Counted from the first letter of the stretch, positions 24,735-37,021 are shown. The stretch is 64,000 bases of DNA from an uncultured Collinsella sp. (GCA_959602645.1 CAUGTZ010000009.1:1-64000); one strand, 5' to 3'. The notes: generated by a model not told the origin, from the letters alone. Numbers and translations: made by a program.

Positions 24735-25223
24735 CTAGAAGCCAAACTGACCGCGGAACTTGGGCCACTCACCGATGGACTTCTCCTTGATAAGGGCGAA
24801 CTCGACCGTGTAGCCGGCGTTGGTGAGATCCTCGAGCGCCTGGGCCTCTTCCTGCGTGATCGACTGGTTGTTGCCAAGCTTGGTGGTGCCGGGACGATCG
24901 TTGCAGGGACCGACGATGATGCGGTCCATGCCGGGCTTAAAGCCAAAATCGACGAGAAGTTCCTTCATGTCGAGCGGGTTCTTGGTGATCAGGAAGTACT
25001 TGGTGTCGGACTTGAGAACCTTCTCGGAGACCTCCTTGAAGTGCTCCTTGGTCCACACGAACGTCTTCTTGCCCGAGGCACTCTTGTAGGCCTCCTTGAG
25101 CACGGGGTTGGACGCTGCAGCGTCGTTGACGGCGATAAGACCGTCGCAGGGATACTCGAGGGCCCAACGGGTAACGGTCTGTCCATGGATCATACGGTCA
25201 TCAATACGGATGAACGAAATCAT
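24735..25223 (-). CDS. PTS mannose/fructose/sorbose-family EIIB
   Basis: This 162-residue phosphocarrier should be phosphorylated on the histidine of the N-terminal FIRIDDRMIHGQTVTRW motif (about residue 14), the standard EIIB-Man active site. Later segments (VNDAAASNP, DRIIVGPCNDRPG) also match the family. It accepts phosphate from EIIA and passes it to sugar entering through EIIC/EIID. It is the second gene in the operon, with 79 bases separating it from the EIIA gene and AGAAAGGGAGAA upstream of its ATG. Confidence 0.94.
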   Translation of the reverse strand: MISFIRIDDRMIHGQTVTRWALEYPCDGLIAVNDAAASNPVLKEAYKSASGKKTFVWTKEHFKEVSEKVLKSDTKYFLITKNPLDMKELLVDFGFKPGMDRIIVGPCNDRPGTTKLGNNQSITQEEAQALEDLTNAGYTVEFALIKEKSIGEWPKFRGQFGF

Positions 25224-25302
25224 GCGTTCTCCCTTTCTTTATCACCGGGGGTCTTTCCTCTTAACCCCCGCTCCATCACGAAAATTTGGGCGGATGCGCT
25301 GC

Positions 25303-25737
25303 CTAGATGTCGTCGTCCTCGTCGTCGGCGTCATCGGTCGGGACAACGAGCTCGGACATACCGTTCTTGCCCTCCTGCAGCATCATCTGCTTGAGGGAAT
25401 CCAGGTCCATGGTGGCAAGCCCCATCATGGCGGTCATAGCCATGGGCAGATTCATACCGCCGAAGGCAATGGTGTGGGCGAGCAAACCCTTCTCGGCCAG
25501 CGTGTTCATGGCATTGGTGAGCGGCGATCCGCCCAGGATGTCACCAAGCAGGACAACCTCGTCATCGGCGGTAACGGGAGCGAGCATCGCCTTGACGTTC
25601 TCGACATACTCGTCAGCGCCCATGCCGTCCACGAGACTCGTCGACAAGATGTTCGGGGCGTCATTGCCGAGCATCTTGAGGACACTGTGCAGTCCGGGAG
25701 CGAGCGTTCCGTGACTGACCATTACCAGATACCGCAT
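25303..25737 (-). CDS. PTS mannose/fructose/sorbose-family EIIA
   Basis: This 144-residue EIIA-Man protein takes phosphate from HPr on the histidine of VSHGTLAPG (residue 9). The later VLLGDILGGSPLTNAMNTLAE is the family's second motif. The ATG at 25737 is preceded by GAGAGGAG, and the longer open frame to 25809 adds a segment unlike the family. The C-terminal tail is acidic (PTDDADDEDDDI). It is the first gene of the PTS operon, facing a GntR regulator gene across a 308-base divergent region. Confidence 0.94.
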   Translation of the reverse strand: MRYLVMVSHGTLAPGLHSVLKMLGNDAPNILSTSLVDGMGADEYVENVKAMLAPVTADDEVVLLGDILGGSPLTNAMNTLAEKGLLAHTIAFGGMNLPMAMTAMMGLATMDLDSLKQMMLQEGKNGMSELVVPTDDADDEDDDI

Positions 25738-26045
25738 GCGGTCTCCTCTCGACCTGCCGTGTGTCGCACGGCTTTGCTTTTTGCTGAGATTATTGTTGCG
25801 CCGGGGCATGTTCGGTACAAGAAAAAAGTTGCGAACGGCAACTATTCATCGGTTAACGGTAGCAACTATTTTTGTGCCTAAATTATTTTTTCTTCTAATT
25901 ATTTTTAAAATAGCAGGTAGATTGCCTGATAAATGTTTTATGTTCCTTATGCACCATACATACCAGCAAGAATCGGGCCTGGCATCTCCGGTTTGCCCCG
26001 CAGTGTCAGACCATGTCACGTACGCCCACGACATGGAGGTACCCC
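25738..26045. promoter_or_regulatory. divergent control region between PTS operon and GntR gene
   Basis: No gene is seen. AGTTGC (25827-25832) and GCAACT (25838-25843) form an inverted repeat with 5 bases between them, and GCAACT recurs at 25862-25867. These repeats lie upstream of the PTS operon and could be operators for the GntR/UTRA regulator, which is inference. The stretch 25868-25925 is very AT-rich. Confidence 0.4.
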
Positions 26046-26828
26046 ATGGATATGATCTCGTTTCTCGCCTCCGAACCCTTCGACCGCAGCGGTGATACGC
26101 CGCTCTATGTCCAGCTTAAACATCGAATCGCTCTGCTTATCGCCAGCCAGGCGTTCGACACCAAGACGCCGCTGCCACGCGAGCTCGAAATCTGTGAGCG
26201 GCTGGAGTTATCGCGCGCGACCGTGCGCCGTTGCTTCCAAGATCTCGTCATCGAGGGGCGCGTGGTGCGCAAGCGCGGCCAGGGCACGTTCATCAAGCCC
26301 CAAACTTCAGCACCCGGCATCGACCTGGCCCTGAATTTCAGCGCGCGGATGCGCGAAGCGGGACGGGTTCCGAGCTCGCAGATTCTCGCCTTTTCAAGCA
26401 TACCGGCCGTCCGCGGCATCGCCTCCGGGCTCAAAGTGCCCGAAGGGACACCCGTCTGGGAGATTCGCCGCCTGCGTCTCGCCAACGACAAACCCATGGA
26501 GCTCAACTACGTCTATATCCCCGTGTCACTTTGCCCCGAGCTCACGCGCAAAGACGTGGATGGCTCGCTCTACGCCTACATCGCGGAAAAGACCGGCATC
26601 CTGCCCGCAAGCGTCGATGCCGTCTACGAGACGGTCAACCTCGACAAGCATGAGGCGCGTCTTTTGGGACAGAACACCGGTAAGGCGGCGATGCGCATCG
26701 TGCGTTCGACCTACGACAAGACGGGAACCCCGTTCGAGGTGGGCGTGCTCATCAGCTGCGACGGTCAGGCAAAGCTGCACGTGCACATCGCCGCCGACAA
26801 AACAACCTTCACCGCCACAGCCCAATAA
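26046..26828 (+). CDS. GntR-family regulator with UTRA ligand domain
   Basis: This 260-residue regulator has an N-terminal GntR winged helix (TPLYVQLKHRI, then ELEICERLELSRATVRRCFQDLVIEGRVVRKRGQGTFI) and a C-terminal UTRA domain (about 95-250) that would bind a sugar phosphate in HutC-type proteins. The ATG at 26046 has GGAGG six bases upstream and is preferred to an ORF start at 26013. It is divergent from the mannose-family PTS operon, the usual arrangement for a local controller. Sugar-phosphate induction is inferred from the family. Confidence 0.93.
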   Translation: MDMISFLASEPFDRSGDTPLYVQLKHRIALLIASQAFDTKTPLPRELEICERLELSRATVRRCFQDLVIEGRVVRKRGQGTFIKPQTSAPGIDLALNFSARMREAGRVPSSQILAFSSIPAVRGIASGLKVPEGTPVWEIRRLRLANDKPMELNYVYIPVSLCPELTRKDVDGSLYAYIAEKTGILPASVDAVYETVNLDKHEARLLGQNTGKAAMRIVRSTYDKTGTPFEVGVLISCDGQAKLHVHIAADKTTFTATAQ

Positions 26829-26837
26829 ATCCAAAAC

Positions 26838-26873
26838 GTGGGCGCCGTCGTTCAAACGAACGACGGCGCCCAC
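26838..26873. terminator. strong terminator after the GntR gene
   Basis: GTGGGCGCCGTCGTTC (26838-26853) pairs perfectly with 26858-26873 around AAAC. It is followed on the plus strand by ACTCACTTTCTTTTT. Confidence 0.8.
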
Positions 26874-26947
26874 ACTCACTTTCTTTTTCAGCCCTAGTCA
26901 TCGCGCAAAGCCCCTTCGGCAGCACACGGTGCAGCCGAGTCACCGTA

Positions 26948-27036
26948 GGCCGGGGCGGAGGGGGCTGAGTTTCCCACTGAGCGACTCTGCTTGCAGCCGG
27001 AGCGAAGGGGGAAACTCAGCCCCCTCCGCCCCGGCC
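26948..27036. repeat. perfect 28-bp inverted repeat
   Basis: Arms 26948-26975 and 27009-27036 are exact reverse complements, rich in G/C (core GGGGCGGAGGGGGCTGAG), enclosing 33 bases. The right arm ends 12 bases before the carB stop. It is longer than needed for a terminator and lacks a U-run, so it is treated as a palindromic repeat. Confidence 0.8.
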
Positions 27037-27048
27037 GGCCAGTTCAAC

Positions 27049-30363
<3,315 letters not shown>

Positions 30364-30364
30364 G

Positions 30365-31795
30365 TTAGTTCTCCTCGGTCTCAGTCTCGGCGAAATTCCA
30401 GCCAGCCAGGCGGTCCTTCGCGGTGTCGATGTCCAGGTAGTTCTCCTCGCCGTCCATGAGTCGCGTAAAGGCGGTAAAGAGATAGTGGGCATCGGTGGGG
30501 CCAGGCGAGGCCTCGGGGTGGTACTGGACCGAGAAGCACGGGGCTTCGAGCAGCTGGATGCCCTCGGCGGTGCCGTCGTTAAGGTTCACATGCGTCAGGC
30601 GAATGCGGCCGAAGCGCTCGTTCATCACGACCGGCGCGATTCCGCGGCGCACCCAAACGCGCAGATCTCCATCGACCGCATGCTCGGTCTCGCCGCCGGA
30701 AAATTCGGGGACAAGCTTGCCCAAGCTGGGGAACAGCAGGCCAAAGCCATGGTTTTGTGCGGTAATCTCCACGCGACGGCTTACCAGGTTCATGACCGGC
30801 TGGTTGCCACCGCGGTGACCGAACTTAAGCTTTTCCATTTGGGCGCCGCAGGCCAGGCTGATCATCTGGTGACCGAGGCAAATGCCAAAGACCGGCACCT
30901 TGCCGATCAGCTGCTGTACCTGCTCATAGGTCTCCACCACGGCATCGGGGTCGCCGGGGCCGTTGGACAAAAAGACGCCATCGGGATTCATGTCGAGTAC
31001 CTGCTGGGCGGGCGTACCCCACGGCACGACGGTGAGATCGCAGCCGGCACGGACCAGGCCCTCCAGAATACCGCGCTTCACACCGCAGTCGTAGGCGACC
31101 ACTTTGTGACGGGCAGGAGCGGCAGCCGCAAGCGCAAAGTCATGCGTGGCAGGCAGGTCGGCGGCCACAAACTCGTGAGGCGCGGGGCAACTTACGGTCT
31201 TGACCAGGTTCTCGCCTACCAGCGTGGGCGCAGCGGACAAGCGCTCGGCAAGCTCGTCGACGTCGAAGATCTCGGTCGAGATAATGCCCATCTTGGAACC
31301 ATTGTCGCGCAGATGGCGCACCAGAGCGCGGGTGTCGACGCCCTCGATAGCGACGATGCCGTGAGCGCGCAGGTACTCCGGCACGCTGACGGCCGAGCGC
31401 CAGTTAGAAGGCGTGGCGCACATGTCGCGAACGATCATGCCGCGCATGGCCGGAGCGCTCGCAGGGCGCACGGCGCCGCCGGGGAAGGCCGACTGGACAT
31501 CGGTCTCGTCGATACCGTAGTTGCCGATCTGCGGATAGGTCATGGTTACGATTTGGCCGGCATAGCTCGGGTCGGTCATGACCTCAAAGTAGCCCTCAAG
31601 CGAGGTGTTGAAGCAGACCTCGCCGGTTGCGGTACCCTCGGCACCACATGCACGGCCATAAAAAATGGTCCCATCCTCAAGATACAGGATGCAGGGACCG
31701 CAGGTGCGCTTGCTGGTTTTTGCCAGCATACGCTGGCACAACTCGCTGGGCGCGATGGTGCGGGCGGCAGCGCCCGCGGTATGGTTGTTCGCCAT
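30365..31795 (-). CDS. carA: carbamoyl-phosphate synthase small (glutaminase) subunit
   Basis: This 476-residue subunit hydrolyses glutamine and channels ammonia to CarB. A class I glutaminase domain occupies the C-terminal half with the nucleophile Cys in PVFGICLGHQM and the His of SVQYHPEASPGPTDA. The N-terminal CPSase small domain contains LEDGTIFYGRACGA and FNTSLEGYFEVMTDPSYAGQIV. The N-terminus has about 40 residues of extra sequence before the conserved core. The ATG at 31795 follows AAGGAG. It forms an operon with carB, with stop and start nearly touching. Confidence 0.96.
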   Translation of the reverse strand: MANNHTAGAAARTIAPSELCQRMLAKTSKRTCGPCILYLEDGTIFYGRACGAEGTATGEVCFNTSLEGYFEVMTDPSYAGQIVTMTYPQIGNYGIDETDVQSAFPGGAVRPASAPAMRGMIVRDMCATPSNWRSAVSVPEYLRAHGIVAIEGVDTRALVRHLRDNGSKMGIISTEIFDVDELAERLSAAPTLVGENLVKTVSCPAPHEFVAADLPATHDFALAAAAPARHKVVAYDCGVKRGILEGLVRAGCDLTVVPWGTPAQQVLDMNPDGVFLSNGPGDPDAVVETYEQVQQLIGKVPVFGICLGHQMISLACGAQMEKLKFGHRGGNQPVMNLVSRRVEITAQNHGFGLLFPSLGKLVPEFSGGETEHAVDGDLRVWVRRGIAPVVMNERFGRIRLTHVNLNDGTAEGIQLLEAPCFSVQYHPEASPGPTDAHYLFTAFTRLMDGEENYLDIDTAKDRLAGWNFAETETEEN

Positions 31796-31961
31796 AATTC
31801 TCCTTCCCGGTCTCACAGGACCGGCTTAAAGGTGTGTAGTTAGGCCTCGCGGTATTGTAACCGCAAGCATGCCTCATGGCGTTAATTTCATCGAAATGTT
31901 TACGAAATGATAATTATGACTTTCTATGCATAATAATTTTTCTGGGACGAGGATTAAAAAA

Positions 31962-31997
31962 ATCATCCCGCGGGGCTTGTGACTCACGCGGGATGAT
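31962..31997 (-). terminator. terminator after the 32004-32969 gene
   Basis: ATCATCCCGCG pairs with CGCGGGATGAT around a 14-base loop. On the minus strand it is followed by TTTTTTTAA. It separates the exporter-associated gene from the carA promoter region. Confidence 0.85.
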
Positions 31998-32003
31998 GGC
32001 GTC

Positions 32004-32969
32004 TTACTTTTTCTTGTCCTGTTCCAGCAGATCGGACGGCGTTCGGTCGGGCTTGCCGCCGCGGAAAATCTCGCGACCATGCAGACGATGTTCCAGGTCA
32101 CGTTCGGCCTTTTCCTCGTCAATCTTGGTCTGGCTCACCACCGGGTCCTCGATCAGCGACGAAACCGAGTTCACCTGTTTTTGAATGCGCTCGGCAATGG
32201 TGTCGTCCATGCTTACGATACGCATCTTCCAGTCGATACTCGTGGCGTTGGATGAGCTCTTGGTCCACACGAACGTCAAAATGGCGCTCTGATGACCCCG
32301 CGCGGGAAACATGCCAAAAAAGGAATCGTGCTGAATGTTGCTATCCTCGTCGATATAGGCGTGAACGTTATACACCACGCGGTCGATCTTATCGTTGAGC
32401 AGCGCGTTGGTCGCAAGCGCCGCGGCCTGGATCTGACCATTGGACAGCAGCTCGAGCTCGTTGGCAGACGATGTGTCCAACACCGTCACCTCGACCGTGC
32501 CCGTACGCTCATCGGCTTCATCGACGGTAAAGTCGAGTGGGAACTGCGTAAAGCCGTTGCCCCACTCGAGGCCGCCCTTCAGCGCCGTCGAAACGGTATC
32601 GACCGAAACGCTCTCGGACAGGTTGGCGGTGTTCAGACGACGCATCACGCCGTAGCCAATCTGCATGCCCACGATCAGCACCAAAATACCAATGACCACG
32701 GCCATCGCGGTCTTCGTAATGGTATGACTCACCTGCGAACCCGAAGGATCGTCCTCGGACAGTGGATCGATATGTTTTGCCTGGCTCGCGCGGTCCTCGC
32801 TGCGCAGCTGCGCTAGCGCCGCTTTGTCACCGCGCTTGGCCGCAGCCTCCTGCTCACGCATGCGCTCGGTTCGCTTTTTGGCAAGCGTGGGATCCAAGAC
32901 ACCGGATGCATCGATTTCGGAGAATAACTCCGTCACTTCTTCCGGAGTCAAAGGGTTCTTGTCAGCCAT
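32004..32969 (-). CDS. single-pass membrane protein of unknown function
   Basis: This 321-residue protein has a charged N-terminal cytoplasmic part (about 1-85, helical and rich in KRTERMREQEAAAKRGDK), one membrane segment (TAMAVVIGILVLIVGMQIGYGV, about 87-108), and an extracellular domain of about 175 residues with alternating beta-like text (GTVEVTVLDTSS, ILTFVWTKSS). A charged helical C-terminus follows (KIDEEKAERDLEHRLHGRE). I do not recognise the family. It lies 20 bases downstream of the ABC exporter gene on the same strand, so the two are probably co-transcribed and could act together. Confidence 0.75.
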   Translation of the reverse strand: MADKNPLTPEEVTELFSEIDASGVLDPTLAKKRTERMREQEAAAKRGDKAALAQLRSEDRASQAKHIDPLSEDDPSGSQVSHTITKTAMAVVIGILVLIVGMQIGYGVMRRLNTANLSESVSVDTVSTALKGGLEWGNGFTQFPLDFTVDEADERTGTVEVTVLDTSSANELELLSNGQIQAAALATNALLNDKIDRVVYNVHAYIDEDSNIQHDSFFGMFPARGHQSAILTFVWTKSSSNATSIDWKMRIVSMDDTIAERIQKQVNSVSSLIEDPVVSQTKIDEEKAERDLEHRLHGREIFRGGKPDRTPSDLLEQDKKK

Positions 32970-32988
32970 AACCTTCCTGTCATATCAA

Positions 32989-34761
32989 TCAGTCGAGCTC
33001 GTGCGCACGCGCACCTTCGAACTGCATTCGATAGTAACGGGCATAGGTGCCGCCACGGGCGAGAAGCTCCTCGTGCGTGCCACGCTCCACAACGCGACCA
33101 TGCTCAACGGTCGCAATCTCATCGGCATGCTTAATGGTCGAGAGACGGTGGGCGATGATGATTGTGGTACGGCCGCGTGCCAGCTCTTCGAGCGACTCCT
33201 GCACCGCCTCCTCGCTCTCGTTATCCAAAGCACTCGTCGCCTCGTCCAAGATCAGGATCTTGGGGTTCTTGAGAAACACGCGCGCGATGGCGATGCGCTG
33301 TTTCTGTCCGCCCGAAAGACGGCTGCCGCGCTCGCCCACGACCGTGTCATAGCCCTGCGGCAGCGACTCGATAAAAGCATCGATGTTGGCGCGGCGAGCG
33401 GCCTCGGCGATCTCTCCTGCCGTAGCACCCGGCTTGCCGTAGGCGATGTTCTCGCCAATCGTACCGTCAAACAGATAGACATCCTGCTGCACCAGGCCGA
33501 TGGCACGACGCAGGCTCCGCTGTGTCACATCGCGCACGTCCTGACCGTCGATGCTAATGGATCCGGCAGCCACGTCATAAAAGCGCGGTAGCAGCGAACA
33601 GGTCGTGGACTTGCCACCGCCCGAAGGACCAACCAAAGCGATGGTCTGCCCGGGCTTGATGGACAGATTCATATGGTCGATAACGGGACGCTCTTCGGCA
33701 TCGCCCTCGCCCAGCTCAACGTCCTCGTAGTTAAAGCACACGTCGTGATATTCCACGGCGCCGGCAGTCACCTGCAGATCCGTGGCGCCCGGCTTGTCCT
33801 GGATATCCGGCACGGTCGAGAGCACCTCGTCCATACGCTTAAAGCCGGCGATAGCCTTCTGATACGTTTCGGCCGAATTGACGAGTGTCTCGAGCGGCGT
33901 GCAGAACAGCGAAATATAGAGTGCAAAGGTCGCCATATCGACCGCCTGCAGCTGCCCCTGGGCGACCAGCCAGCCGCCCAGCAGCACCACGATCACATAG
34001 AGCACACCCGAAAGCAGGCCATACGTCGCGGTATAGACGCCCATGGCGTGATACATGTTCTCCTTGGACGAAAGATAGCGATTGTTTGAGGCGCGGAACT
34101 TGAAGCGTTCGGTCTCCTCATTGGCAAAGCTCTTGACCACGCGCATGCCCGCCAGCGAATCCTGCAGCTGCGCATTGATGCCGCTGATCTTTTTGCGGTT
34201 GTCGCTAAAGACCTCGCGCATACGCATGTTCTGCCAAAACATGATGACCGCAAACGCCGCCGTCACCACGGCCATGGCGAGCGCCAGCACCGGGGCGATG
34301 GTAAAGAGGATCACAAACGAGCCAATGATCTCGATGCCGCAGATGATGATCCACTCGGGCACGTGGTGCGCCGCCTCGCAGATATCGAACAGGTCGTTGA
34401 CCACGCGGCTCATCATGTCGCCCGAGCTGTTGCGGTCGAAGTACGCAAAGCTAAAGCGCTCATACTGGTCGAACAGGTCCTCGCGCATTTTGGACTCCAT
34501 ACGCGCGCCCATCACGTGACCCCAATAGCTCACAAAATAGCGGCAGGCGCAGCGGATGGCATACATCAGCACCAAGCCCACCGCGATCATGCCGAGCGCC
34601 TGCATAATGGCCGCCTGACCCTGAGTAAATAACCCACCGGTCAAATTGCGCAGGATAATGGGGAACGCCAGGTCAATGGCAGCAAGCACCAGAGCGCAAA
34701 CAGTATCGGCAACAAAAAGCCCCATCTGGGGCTCGTAATACGAGAGAAACCTTTTAAACAT
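32989..34761 (-). CDS. ABC exporter, fused membrane and ATPase domains
   Basis: This 590-residue half-transporter of the multidrug/lipid exporter type has a six-helix membrane domain at about 1-300 and a nucleotide-binding domain at about 345-580. It shows Walker A GPSGGGKST, signature LSGGQKQR, Walker B ILILDEATSALD and the switch histidine IIAHRLS. It should act as a homodimer in the cytoplasmic membrane. I choose the ATG at 34761 (MFKRFLSYYEPQ, with AAGGTG); a second ATG at 34860 also has a good site, GAGGAGGG, and would add 33 basic residues encoded inside the structured element 34771-34917. The substrate is unknown. Confidence 0.92.
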   Translation of the reverse strand: MFKRFLSYYEPQMGLFVADTVCALVLAAIDLAFPIILRNLTGGLFTQGQAAIMQALGMIAVGLVLMYAIRCACRYFVSYWGHVMGARMESKMREDLFDQYERFSFAYFDRNSSGDMMSRVVNDLFDICEAAHHVPEWIIICGIEIIGSFVILFTIAPVLALAMAVVTAAFAVIMFWQNMRMREVFSDNRKKISGINAQLQDSLAGMRVVKSFANEETERFKFRASNNRYLSSKENMYHAMGVYTATYGLLSGVLYVIVVLLGGWLVAQGQLQAVDMATFALYISLFCTPLETLVNSAETYQKAIAGFKRMDEVLSTVPDIQDKPGATDLQVTAGAVEYHDVCFNYEDVELGEGDAEERPVIDHMNLSIKPGQTIALVGPSGGGKSTTCSLLPRFYDVAAGSISIDGQDVRDVTQRSLRRAIGLVQQDVYLFDGTIGENIAYGKPGATAGEIAEAARRANIDAFIESLPQGYDTVVGERGSRLSGGQKQRIAIARVFLKNPKILILDEATSALDNESEEAVQESLEELARGRTTIIIAHRLSTIKHADEIATVEHGRVVERGTHEELLARGGTYARYYRMQFEGARAHELD

Positions 34762-34770
34762 AATCACCTT

Positions 34771-34917
34771 ACGCGGTTTTACCAAACCGCGTTTCATCTC
34801 GACGCTGCAAGTGCTCCATTTGGACAATCTGGCCTTCAATCGTCGGTCGCGTATACCCATACGCTTCCCTCCTCTTTTAGGCCACCTTGTCTCAAATGGA
34901 GCACTTTCGCTGACTTA
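34771..34917 (-). ncRNA. candidate structured RNA, copy 2, upstream of the ABC exporter gene
   Basis: Read on the minus strand it shows the same layout as 3971-4121: flank TAAGTCAGCGAAA; P1 of 12 bp (34893-34904 with 34811-34822); loop AGACAAGGTG; P2 GGCCT/AGGCC (34879-34883 with 34831-34835); P3 GCGTAT/ATACGC (34849-34854 with 34859-34864, loop of four); loop side CAGATTG; flank TTGCAGCGTCGAG; and terminal hairpin (34771-34792). The terminal hairpin ends next to the AAGGTG ribosome site of the exporter start at 34761, so it could control translation. All three inner stems differ in sequence from copy 1 yet remain paired. Confidence 0.55.
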
Positions 34918-34945
34918 CACAAACCTGCGGGATCATTCCCGCTCG

Positions 34946-35641
34946 TTAAATCTCCGCTCCGCCCAGCCTGTGTGCGATGCTGTCGCAGGCAAGCGCGCCT
35001 ACAACGGTCTTGGCGTCTTCGATCTTGCCGTCGAGCACGGCGTCGATCAGCTCGTGCAGCGGCACCAGGTCCACGTTGACAAACTCGTCATCATCGGGGT
35101 TGGGCGCATCAAACTCGAGCTTGGTAGCCAAGTAGATGTGGATGATCTCATCGCAAAAACCGCAGGACGTGACAATTGACGTCAAAAAGCGAATGCGACC
35201 AGCCCTAAAGCCCGTCTCCTCATGCAATTCGCGCTTGGCGCAATCGAGCGGGTCCTCGCCTGGATCGAGCTTGCCGGCGGGAATCTCGACCGTCACGCGG
35301 TCGATGGCGGTGCGGTACTGACGCACCAGTACGATCTTGCCGCTCTCGGTCAGCGCCACAACGGCCGCCGCACCCGGATGGCGAATGATGTCTCGGGCGC
35401 TGCGGTGGCCGTTGGGCAGCTCAACCTCAAGACGGTGGACGTCGAGGATCTTGCCCTTCCAGGCGCACTCCTCCGAAAGAATCTTCTCGTGCAGCTCGGC
35501 ATCGTGCGGGTCGTCATCGCCCAGCACCAGCATCGGCTCGTCGACAACCTCGCCACCCGGCTCGCCCTCGGCGTGTCCGTACGCGCGGCTATCTTCCTCG
35601 ACGATCTGCGCGTCCACGAGTTCTTCGTTCTTCTCGTCCAT
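34946..35641 (-). CDS. Nudix hydrolase, ADP-ribose pyrophosphatase type
   Basis: This 231-residue protein has a complete Nudix box GKLDPGEDPLDCAKRELHEETGF (about 145-167), preceded by VRQYRTAIDRVTVEIPAG, the usual ADP-ribose pyrophosphatase lead-in. It should hydrolyse nucleoside diphosphate derivatives such as ADP-ribose with magnesium. An unusual acidic N-terminal extension of about 55 residues (VEEDSRAYGHAEGEPGGEVVDE) precedes the domain and may be a disordered tail. The ATG at 35641 is better spaced from GAGAGGA than the one at 35650. It is downstream of purD on the same strand with a short gap. Confidence 0.88.
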   Translation of the reverse strand: MDEKNEELVDAQIVEEDSRAYGHAEGEPGGEVVDEPMLVLGDDDPHDAELHEKILSEECAWKGKILDVHRLEVELPNGHRSARDIIRHPGAAAVVALTESGKIVLVRQYRTAIDRVTVEIPAGKLDPGEDPLDCAKRELHEETGFRAGRIRFLTSIVTSCGFCDEIIHIYLATKLEFDAPNPDDDEFVNVDLVPLHELIDAVLDGKIEDAKTVVGALACDSIAHRLGGAEI

Positions 35642-35662
35642 CCGTCTCATTCCTCTCGGATT

Positions 35663-36967
35663 TTAGGCATCCCAGGCGTCGCGGCCGCGCAGCGCACGCA
35701 GGCCAATGTCGTGACGCAGGGTCTTGCCCTCAAAATCAATCTTCTCGCAAGCCTCGTAGGCAAGGTTGCGAGCGTTCTCAAACGTATCGCCCAGCGCGGT
35801 CACGGCAAGCACGCGGCCGCCGTTGGTCACAAGCTGGCCATCCACCACGGCGGTGCCGGCATGGTACACGGTCACGTTCTCCATGGCCTCGGCGTCGGCG
35901 ATACCGGTGATGACCTTGCCTTTCTCGTAGCTGCCGGGGTAGCCCGCACTCGTCAGTACAACGGCCACGGCCCACTCGTCGCGCCAGTCGAGTTCAATCT
36001 GATCGAGTTCGCAGTTGGCGCAGGCGAGCATGACCTCAACCAGGTCGTTCTTAAGGCGCGGCAGCACGACCTGAGTCTCGGGATCGCCAAAGCGGGCATT
36101 GTACTCCAGTACCTTGGGACCGGCAGGCGTGAGCATAAAGCCGCCGTACAGGCAGCCGCGGTAGTCGATGCCCTCGGCAGCGATCTCGGCCACGGTCTGC
36201 TCCATGACCTTCACCATGGTGGCGTGCTCCTCGTCGGTCACGATGGGCACCGGGCTGTAGACGCCCATGCCGCCGGTGTTGGGGCCCTTGTCGCCCTCGA
36301 GCGCGCGCTTGTGGTCCTGCGAGGTGGCCATGGGGCGCACGGTCTTGCCGTCGGTAAAGGCCAGCAGCGAGCACTCGGGACCGGTCAGCATCTCCTCGAT
36401 GACCACGGTGTTGCCGGCATCGCCAAAGGTGCCGCCAAAGCACTCGCGCACGGCCTCCTCGGCCTGCTCAAGTTCGGTCGCCACGATAACGCCCTTGCCC
36501 GCGGCAAGGCCGTCGGCCTTCACGACCAGCGGGGCGCCCTGCTCACGCACGTAGGCGAGAGCCGAAGCCTCGTCGGTAAACGAGCCGTAAGCTGCCGTCG
36601 GGATACCGGCGCGCTCCATGAGCTGCTTGGAAAACAGCTTAGAGCCCTCCATCTGGGCGCCCTCGGCACCCGGGCCAAAGCAGGGAATACCCGCCGCGCG
36701 CACGGCGTCGGCCACGCCCGCCACGAGCGGAGCCTCGGGGCCAATCACGACGAGTCCGCATCCATGGCTCTGGGCAAACGCCGCCACGGCCACAGGATCG
36801 CAATCGTCGAGAACCACGTTCTCGCCGCAGCTCGCGGTGCCGCCGTTACCCGGCGCGATGTAGAGCTTGCCGGCGCGCGGTGATGCTGCGAGCTTGGCTG
36901 CCAAAGCATGCTCACGGCCGCCGCTGCCCAACAACAGGATGTCGATGGTTTGAGTGTCCGCCTTCAA
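35663..36967 (-). CDS. purD: phosphoribosylamine-glycine ligase
   Basis: This 434-residue GAR synthetase joins glycine to phosphoribosylamine with ATP. The N-terminal ILLLGSGGREHALAAKL, the ATP-grasp LVVKADGLAAGKGVIVA and the metal-binding LEYNARFGDPETQVVLPRL are all present. A TTG start at 36967 is directly supported by GAGGAGG at proper spacing, with no ATG nearby. It precedes the Nudix gene and follows purA on the minus strand, but a hairpin (37022-37063) separates it from purA. Confidence 0.96.
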   Translation of the reverse strand: MKADTQTIDILLLGSGGREHALAAKLAASPRAGKLYIAPGNGGTASCGENVVLDDCDPVAVAAFAQSHGCGLVVIGPEAPLVAGVADAVRAAGIPCFGPGAEGAQMEGSKLFSKQLMERAGIPTAAYGSFTDEASALAYVREQGAPLVVKADGLAAGKGVIVATELEQAEEAVRECFGGTFGDAGNTVVIEEMLTGPECSLLAFTDGKTVRPMATSQDHKRALEGDKGPNTGGMGVYSPVPIVTDEEHATMVKVMEQTVAEIAAEGIDYRGCLYGGFMLTPAGPKVLEYNARFGDPETQVVLPRLKNDLVEVMLACANCELDQIELDWRDEWAVAVVLTSAGYPGSYEKGKVITGIADAEAMENVTVYHAGTAVVDGQLVTNGGRVLAVTALGDTFENARNLAYEACEKIDFEGKTLRHDIGLRALRGRDAWDA

Positions 36968-37021
36968 GGGTGCCTCCTCTATGGATTAACGGCCCGCTCC
37001 GCGCGAGCCCTTTGCAAGCAA

